64,000 nt of DNA from Sulfurimonas sp. HSL3-1 (GTDB lineage: Bacteria > Campylobacterota > Campylobacteria > Campylobacterales > Sulfurimonadaceae): assembly GCF_039645995.1 (NCBI RefSeq), contig NZ_CP147920.1, positions 1,426,001 through 1,490,000 of the forward strand, read 5' to 3'. Positions 58,982 to 64,000 of the stretch are shown piece by piece. The notes under the pieces were generated by a model. That model did not search any database, was not told the origin of the DNA, and saw only the letters and a program-made list of their open reading frames with translations. The position numbers were made by a program, and so were the translations under genes. Numbering within the stretch: position 1 is the stretch's first letter; every line of letters starts with the position of its first letter.

Positions 58982-61293
58982 TATTGATTTTGAATCCGTT
59001 CATTGATTTGTTCGCATATCCAATCCAAGAACTGATAATGTTCCAATTTATAAGTTCTTTGTTCAGTAGGATGAGCATAAATTTTTCGTATCTCGTTTAA
59101 TTTGTCCATCCATGATAAATATTTTGCTTTTCCCTTATCTTCATTTATCATTTTAATATCAAACATATTTTTGAAATGTGGCCAATTCTCTTTTTGTTCA
59201 ATCACTTTTTTGTACTGTATAAAATCAAGATAATGTTCTTTTGGCATGAGTTTACCACTATTGTCTTCAAGTTGTTTTTGATACGCAGCAAGTTTTATAT
59301 TTTTGTCTTTTATACCCTGTTCCCAATAACCACTTTCTTGTTCACCATAAAGAACTTTCAATTTATCAAAAATCGCTTTCTGGATGTCTAAATTCAATTG
59401 TTTAACTTGCTCATCTGCCTTTTTAATATTTTCTTCAGATTGTTCTTCTTCCCACTCAGCATATCCTGAAGGTATAAAGTCTTCGTGTTCTTTTCTAATA
59501 ATTCTCGCAAGTTTAAAAAAGTACTCTTTTGGTGCCCCAGAACCATACTTTCCCTTAAATTCACTTTCTATAGTTGTTATTGAACTATTGATGTAGTAGT
59601 CTAATAATGGCTGTAGAAATTTTTGGAAACTTTGAATCGTTTCTTCAATTGTAAGTTGAGAGTAATCAAATCCATCTTTTTCTGATAAATGCTTGAACAA
59701 TGCGTTCAACAAATGCATATGGCCTTTTATACCAATATTTGTCCATACAAAACTTTCTTTACCTGCTTCCCAGTTTTTCTCGCTGACATCTTTGATCATA
59801 TCTAGATAAGCAATCAATGTTTTATATGCTTTTTTTAGCGTTTCCTCATCTGACTTGTCACTCAATGGACCAAATTGAATTTCATTATTCTTGACACTAC
59901 CAATAAGTTCGCTTTTTTTAATGCCATCTTTTAATTCTGGTAATGTCAAACACCGTACAGATGTTTTTATATCACCCTCTGCACAAATTCGCCCGTATAG
60001 AGGACTTGACAATTCTGAACCTAATATATCTACAATTCTTGTAGAAATAGCTCCAATTCTATCAGTCGCTTTCTCAGACCCCCATTTGAGTTCACCTTCT
60101 AAAGAGTCAATAATTGTTTTCGGCACAGATTTTTGTTCTTGGTTAATAGTGACAAAGAGTTTTGCTTCATCTTCATGCTTCATATTTTCAAATGCAAGCA
60201 CAAAAATGCTCTGATCAAGGTATTCTTCATCTAAGTTAGAATAACCATACAAACGATGTTGCCCATCAATTACCCAAGCTGATTTAAATGTCGATGGAAG
60301 GTATAAATGTCCATGAGTTACACCAGTAAGTGGGTCTTTATATTGTGGTTCAAATTTCACTTTCTTCGTAAAATTAATCAATATATTCGTCGGAAAGAAA
60401 CCACCTTCTTCAATAAACTGACTAATCTTATTTAGTCTTGTTTTTTGTATTACTCTTTGATAAGTTGGTATTCCATCTGGATCATTTAAATTTCTATGAT
60501 TTACAAACGCTATTTTTAGTAAATGCCTTGGTGTTGTAATAAAACTGTAAAACGGTTCTCCGCCAAGTTTTCCTTTTGATGCTGAAACCTTCACACCAAC
60601 CAATTCTGGAATCTTTTGGTTTTGAAAAAACTCAGCCAAAAACTGATACTTAGCTGCTGCCCCTAAATGTTTTACTATTAATTCATAATATGGCAAATGT
60701 TGTTCTGTAATAACTTTGATATTATATTCTTCTGCCCTTTTTTTATCGTTCTCAGACCATATAATATTTTCCGTCACAAATAGCCACAGAATCTTAGGCT
60801 TAAAGTCAGCTCCGTAATGTTTTTTTATAGATTTGGCTAATGAATTTTGGATGGAGTTAAACTCTTCTAAATCTTTTTGAAGTGACTTCTTTTTTAGTTT
60901 TTCAGCTGTTTTACATTCTGCAAGAATAACAGTCTCATCATCTTTTGCGAATACATCAATTTGTTTCTCACCATCTTCCACATATTCCCTTGGAAGTGTA
61001 ATCTTGAAGTTTCTGCTGTAATTCATTTCATGAAATCGCATTTTATACAACAAAACCCAAAATCTATTTTCTAGTAATTCATCAAATTTTCGTTCTTTAC
61101 GAACTTTTAAATCACGTTGGAGTTCTTTGGAAAGTTCCCAACCTTCTGACATATATTCATCCAATAATTGAGGACGAATGGTTTCATATTTATATTTATC
61201 TTTTCTGAGGTTAAATTCTTTTTTGAGTGCATTTTCACCAATTAAAAGTTCACCTAAATATTCCGAAGAAACCTTCCCAACAATTGCCTTCAT
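58981..61293 (-). CDS. Large DGQHR-domain protein with nuclease-like and RX4H regions
   Basis: 770 aa, AT-rich. An N-terminal PD-(D/E)xK-like core (about 100-135: EKQIDVFAKDDETVILAECK, with Asp, Glu-x-Lys). A central DGQHR motif (about 343-347, SAWVIDGQHRLYGYS) with an E-x7-N-Q-E-Q downstream pattern as in DndB/DpdB-type proteins. Then a helical region, and near the end RKIYAHP, an RX4H as in HEPN/Swt1-like domains. With the coupled Dam methylase it may form a modification-linked defence pair. Domain assignments beyond DGQHR are inferences. GTG three codons upstream is an alternative start; ATG follows GGGTGG. Confidence 0.78.
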   Translation of the reverse strand: MKAIVGKVSSEYLGELLIGENALKKEFNLRKDKYKYETIRPQLLDEYMSEGWELSKELQRDLKVRKERKFDELLENRFWVLLYKMRFHEMNYSRNFKITLPREYVEDGEKQIDVFAKDDETVILAECKTAEKLKKKSLQKDLEEFNSIQNSLAKSIKKHYGADFKPKILWLFVTENIIWSENDKKRAEEYNIKVITEQHLPYYELIVKHLGAAAKYQFLAEFFQNQKIPELVGVKVSASKGKLGGEPFYSFITTPRHLLKIAFVNHRNLNDPDGIPTYQRVIQKTRLNKISQFIEEGGFFPTNILINFTKKVKFEPQYKDPLTGVTHGHLYLPSTFKSAWVIDGQHRLYGYSNLDEEYLDQSIFVLAFENMKHEDEAKLFVTINQEQKSVPKTIIDSLEGELKWGSEKATDRIGAISTRIVDILGSELSSPLYGRICAEGDIKTSVRCLTLPELKDGIKKSELIGSVKNNEIQFGPLSDKSDEETLKKAYKTLIAYLDMIKDVSEKNWEAGKESFVWTNIGIKGHMHLLNALFKHLSEKDGFDYSQLTIEETIQSFQKFLQPLLDYYINSSITTIESEFKGKYGSGAPKEYFFKLARIIRKEHEDFIPSGYAEWEEEQSEENIKKADEQVKQLNLDIQKAIFDKLKVLYGEQESGYWEQGIKDKNIKLAAYQKQLEDNSGKLMPKEHYLDFIQYKKVIEQKENWPHFKNMFDIKMINEDKGKAKYLSWMDKLNEIRKIYAHPTEQRTYKLEHYQFLDWICEQINERIQNQ

Positions 61294-61607
61294 ATTTTCC
61301 ACCCAGATTCATATTTGTCATATTTTAACTTAATAACAATCTTTATCAAAAATTGATATTTAAAATTTTTTCATAATTCATCAAAAGGTAACTTAGATAA
61401 ACATTAGCAACTATAGATCTATAGGGAGATATGATAACTTGAACTGTTTAATCGACTACAGCACACTATGTCAAATGCTTCACGAAGCCAACGGCTTAAT
61501 CCGCTCCAGCTCCGCCGCCTCACTCCGCTGTGAACGGTAGATATCCCATCGAAATCATAGGGATCAGGTAGCAGTAATTGTTCTAGTACCCGACCCTTGA
61601 CTTGCTC
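61294..61607. other. Gene-free stretch before repeat copy E
   Basis: AT-rich upstream region of the DGQHR gene, then GC-rich DNA from about 61480 (CGGCTTAATCCGCTCCAGC...). No tRNA, promoter of clear type or gene is seen. Confidence 0.6.
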
Positions 61608-61919
61608 ATTCTTTTCTTTTTCATAAGAAAAGAACCAAAAGAAAATCGTCGTTGCGCGAATCGCTCGCTACTCCCGGCTTTTGGCCTCCGCAACGGCTTT
61701 CAAGGCACGCTTAACGACACTTTGCCTATCGATTTGATGCGCTTCGGGAACCGAAGCTAATGTATAAAAAGAGCTTCGACACGTCGAAGCGCATTCAATA
61801 AAATTGGAAATTGGCCTTGAGCGCTCTTTGAAAGCCATCCCGGAGGCACAAAGCCGGGAGGGATGAGCGATTCGCGAAAGGCCGCTTTTTGCGCTACTTT
61901 TTCTAAAAAAGTGGCAAAG
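61608..61919. repeat. Palindromic repeat family, copy E
   Basis: The cleanest full-length copy, about 312 bp. Arms: CGCGAATCGCTC / GAGCGATTCGCG, CTCCCGGCTTTTGGCCTCC / GGAGGCACAAAGCCGGGAG, GGCTTTCAAGGCACGC / GCGCTCTTTGAAAGCC and GATGCGCTTCGG / CGAAGCGCATTCAA. Central part CTTCGACACGTCGAAG is itself a small palindrome. Confidence 0.75.
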
Positions 61920-61975
61920 AAACATTCTGTCTTCTAATTGTCATTCGCTTCGGGGAGCGAAGCTAATTGAAGACG

Positions 61976-62359
61976 CTATTTTTGCTGGCGTGCCGCCCTT
62001 CTCGCTGCTTTTTCCGCCGCTTTCGCCGCGCGGAACTCTTCCATATCCATCGTTTTTATCTCTTCGATAATTTCGACAAGCTCCTCTTCCGAAAATACGC
62101 CAGGTTTTTTGAAAACGACCGTTTTCTCCTTCATAATCACCGTTGTCGGCGTGCTTGAGATAAAGAAATGATCCGAAATACTCGTTTCCACCTGGGAGTT
62201 GAGCTTCGTGAAGGTAATCTCAGGGTATTTTTCAGACGTCTTTTCAAAGATGGGGGCGTACTGTGCACACGGAGCACAGAATTGTTGCCAGCAATCTATG
62301 AGCACGATATCACTGCCGTCAACGGTATTATCATAATTCTCTTTTGTCAGTTCGAGCAT
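61976..62359 (-). CDS. Thioredoxin-fold protein
   Basis: 127 aa. VLIDCWQQFCAPCAQYAPIF has a CAPC active site in a thioredoxin fold, TPTTVIM is the cis-Pro loop. C-terminal Ala/Arg-rich extension (EFRAAKAAEKAARRAARQQK). Probable disulfide reductase. 28 bp downstream of a rhodanese gene. Confidence 0.88.
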   Translation of the reverse strand: MLELTKENYDNTVDGSDIVLIDCWQQFCAPCAQYAPIFEKTSEKYPEITFTKLNSQVETSISDHFFISSTPTTVIMKEKTVVFKKPGVFSEEELVEIIEEIKTMDMEEFRAAKAAEKAARRAARQQK

Positions 62360-62387
62360 CTATTTTTTCTCCTGCTTTTGCTTTTTC

Positions 62388-62753
62388 TTACTTGACGGTT
62401 TCCAGACCCTTGTCGATCCAGCCCCAGTTGATCCCGCCGTCGAGCTCATAGACATTTTTGTAGCCCAGTTTCGAACCCATAATCTCGCACGCCTGCTTTG
62501 TCCTGCTGGCATGCGCGCAGACCATGATAAAAGGCTGCTCTTTGTCGGTGACGACCTTCGAAAACGACTCCAGGAAGGCGTCGATGTCAAAGCCTCCCAT
62601 CGCGTCAAAAAAGGTGATCTTGTGGCTCCCTTCGATGATGCCGTCGTATTCCCACTCGTCGGCTCTTCTGATGTCGATGACGGTGAAGCCTTCCTCCAGC
62701 TTCTTCTGGAACTCCTTCGTCGAAAGCGACTTGAACGGTCCGAAATTTAACAT
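62388..62753 (-). CDS. Rhodanese-like sulfurtransferase
   Basis: 121 aa. Single rhodanese domain with VIDIRRADEWEYDGIIEGSHKI and active-site loop VCAHASRT (catalytic Cys). Start chosen at the ATG after GGAGG; a much longer frame runs into repeat copy C. Likely moves sulfane sulfur; pairs with the thioredoxin-like gene downstream. Confidence 0.88.
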   Translation of the reverse strand: MLNFGPFKSLSTKEFQKKLEEGFTVIDIRRADEWEYDGIIEGSHKITFFDAMGGFDIDAFLESFSKVVTDKEQPFIMVCAHASRTKQACEIMGSKLGYKNVYELDGGINWGWIDKGLETVK

Positions 62754-62820
62754 TGTTTCCCTCCTGGTGGCGCAGCCGTGCGCCGGGTGTTTTTGGGGAT
62801 ATGTACAATAATCATGCCTG

Positions 62821-63012
62821 AAGAAAAGAACCAAAAGAAAAGCGAAGCTATTACCAGAATAAAGAGCTTCGACACGTCGAAGCGCATTCAATAAATTGGA
62901 GGTTGGCCTTGAGCGTTCCTTGAAAGCCACCCTGAAGGCATAAAGCCGAGAAAGGGTGAGCGATTCGCGAAAGGTCGCTTTTTAGGCTACTTTTTCTAAA
63001 AAAGTGGCAAAG
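62821..63012. repeat. Palindromic repeat family, copy C, left arm deleted
   Basis: Only the start block (AGAAAAGAACCAAAAGAAAA) and the right arm remain. The right arm has GAAAGCCACCCTGAAGGC, shared with copy A rather than with E or D. Confidence 0.68.
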
Positions 63013-63020
63013 CAATATTC

Positions 63021-63338
63021 TTCTCTATCTTTTCTTTTTACAAAGAAAAGAAACAAAAGAAAATCGTCGTTCTGCGAATCGCTCGCTGCTCCCGGCTTTA
63101 TGCCTCCCCAGCGGCTTTCAAGGAGCGCATAACGACAGTCTATGATTTATTAATGCGCTTCGGGAACCGAAGCCAATATAGCTAGAAAGAGCTTCGACAC
63201 GTCGAAGCGCATCAATAAAATAGACCCTTGGGCCTTGAGCGCGATCCTTATAAGCCATCCCGGAGGCACAAAGCCGGGAGGGATGAGCGATTCGCGAAAG
63301 GCCGCTTTTTGCGCTACTTTTTTTAAAAAAGTGGCAAG
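63021..63338. repeat. Palindromic repeat family, copy D
   Basis: Full-length copy 8 bp after copy C, with the same junction (GTGGCAAAGCAATATTCTTC) as between A and B. Arms CTCCCGGCTTTATGCCTCC and GGAGGCACAAAGCCGGGAG. Confidence 0.72.
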
Positions 63339-63395
63339 AAGATATACGCTTCGTCGAAGAGAATCAAAGCGCATTGCTGCAAATGAGTGACTTTC

Positions 63396-63704
63396 CTATT
63401 CCTCTTCATCAACCTCGTAATCGACAACATGCATCTCTTCGGTATTGTCCTTGATGAAATTAAGAACTTCCAGGCTCTCCGGTTCGACCTTGTACCACAT
63501 CAGGTGCTCCTTGGTCTTAAAGGTCGCGTAGAGGCACAGGTCGTACGAGTGCGCCCCGTGGTTAAAGTCCAGCCCCACCTGCATCGTCTGCAGCCACTCC
63601 ACCTTTTCGGGCAGCGCTTCGAGCAACTCTTTGGCCTTGACCATATTGGCCATCTTGCTCAGTTCGTGTTTGAACTTATACATTTCAACGTGTACTATCA
63701 TCAT
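63396..63704 (-). CDS. Dabb-family (stress-responsive A/B barrel) protein
   Basis: 102 aa. MIVHVEMYKFKHE..., LEALPEKVEWLQTMQVGLDF and LCLYATFKTKEHLMWYKV: the compact ferredoxin-like dimeric barrel of the Dabb family. Tandem ATGs at the start; GAGGTGA precedes them. Function of the family varies; likely stress-related or small-molecule binding. Confidence 0.82.
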   Translation of the reverse strand: MMIVHVEMYKFKHELSKMANMVKAKELLEALPEKVEWLQTMQVGLDFNHGAHSYDLCLYATFKTKEHLMWYKVEPESLEVLNFIKDNTEEMHVVDYEVDEEE

Positions 63705-63879
63705 TCACCTCGCTTAGAAAAAATATGCTATCAACACAATGAACAGTCTGCATCATCCATTAGCTGCCGGCCGAGTTGCAAAATTTATACATGAAGGGGG
63801 TATTTCACCACAAAAACTCCCCTAAAATCACCCCTTGAATCTAATTTGCATAGCAGCGTAAAACAACCAAGGAGAAAGA

Positions 63880-64000
63880 ATGGCATTAATGGCACTGACA
63901 GAGGAGAACTTTGAAAAAACAATCGCGGACAACGAAATCGTTATCATCGATTTCTGGGCAACATGGTGCGGCCCCTGCAAGCAGTACGGCCCCATCTTTG
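63880..64000 (+). CDS. trxA: Thioredoxin, N-terminal part
   Basis: The first 40 codons, MALMALTEENFEKTIADN..., FWATWCGPCKQYGPIF with the WCGPC active site. AAGGAGAAAG lies before the ATG. The gene continues past the end of the window. General cytosolic disulfide reductase. Confidence 0.93.
   Translation, partial: MALMALTEENFEKTIADNEIVIIDFWATWCGPCKQYGPIF

Noticed and set aside
54691-63338. CRISPR array
   Set aside because: Repeat units are about 300 bp, self-complementary and not regularly spaced; no cas genes are present.

Overview
The window looks like the chromosome of a free-living, nitrogen-fixing Campylobacterota bacterium of the Sulfurimonas/Sulfuricurvum type. Reasons: NifU has the Helicobacter-type architecture, RibBA has a degenerate cyclohydrolase half as in epsilonproteobacteria, TrpF resembles Sulfurimonas versions as I remember them, and gene-dense GC-rich core DNA is interrupted by a few AT-rich acquired segments. 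No rRNA or CRISPR array was seen. The structural nitrogenase genes nifHDK, and nifB, nifS and nifV, are not in the window.

Layout. 1-2155: start of a putative peptidase gene, cmoA, a DksA-like gene and ribBA, all on the minus strand. 2264-2509: a promoter driving tRNA-Gln and initiator tRNA-Met. 2573-7287: a four-gene exopolysaccharide-type operon (YaiO-like outer-membrane protein, HEAT-like membrane protein, GT2 synthase, degenerate dual-specificity phosphatase). 7538-17785: nif-associated accessory genes (NifO/ArsC-like, VWA and MoxR partners, NifQ-like, SagB-like, ankyrin, Tpx). These are interrupted by alkD, an AT-rich integron-like cassette array without an integrase, and two small lipoproteins. 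17974-36993: the nif regulatory and cofactor core. nifA is followed by two tiny genes, the second with its own sigma-54 promoter. nifU, an aldo/keto reductase, an NadB-like flavoprotein and nifT form a sigma-54 operon, divergent from an atypical PII gene. rpoN follows, then nifN-nifX-DUF269-flavodoxin-nifW-nifZ-fdx-fdx, and a separate nifE with its own sigma-54 promoter.

37080-54553: mostly housekeeping and hypothetical genes: a diguanylate cyclase, two secreted Met/Gln-rich proteins, trpB and a divergent trpF-like gene, cold-shock proteins, sodB, a two-component pair, and a cytochrome c plus VAO/PCMH flavoprotein cluster. 54691-63338: a family of roughly 300-bp palindromic non-coding repeats interspersed with an ABC-F gene, an exonuclease, a thioredoxin-like gene and a rhodanese. 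Among them lies an AT-rich two-gene island: a Dam-type adenine methylase coupled to a large nuclease-like/DGQHR protein with a C-terminal RX4H motif. The window ends inside trxA.

The nif genes work together as follows. NifA and RpoN activate -24/-12 promoters. NifU supplies Fe-S clusters. NifE, NifN and NifX build and carry the FeMo-cofactor precursor. NifW and NifZ protect or mature the MoFe protein. The flavodoxin and ferredoxins donate electrons. Many accessory genes around them have no established role. The best candidates for something undescribed are the methylase/DGQHR island, the nested palindromic repeats, the cassette array, and the short nif-linked peptides.
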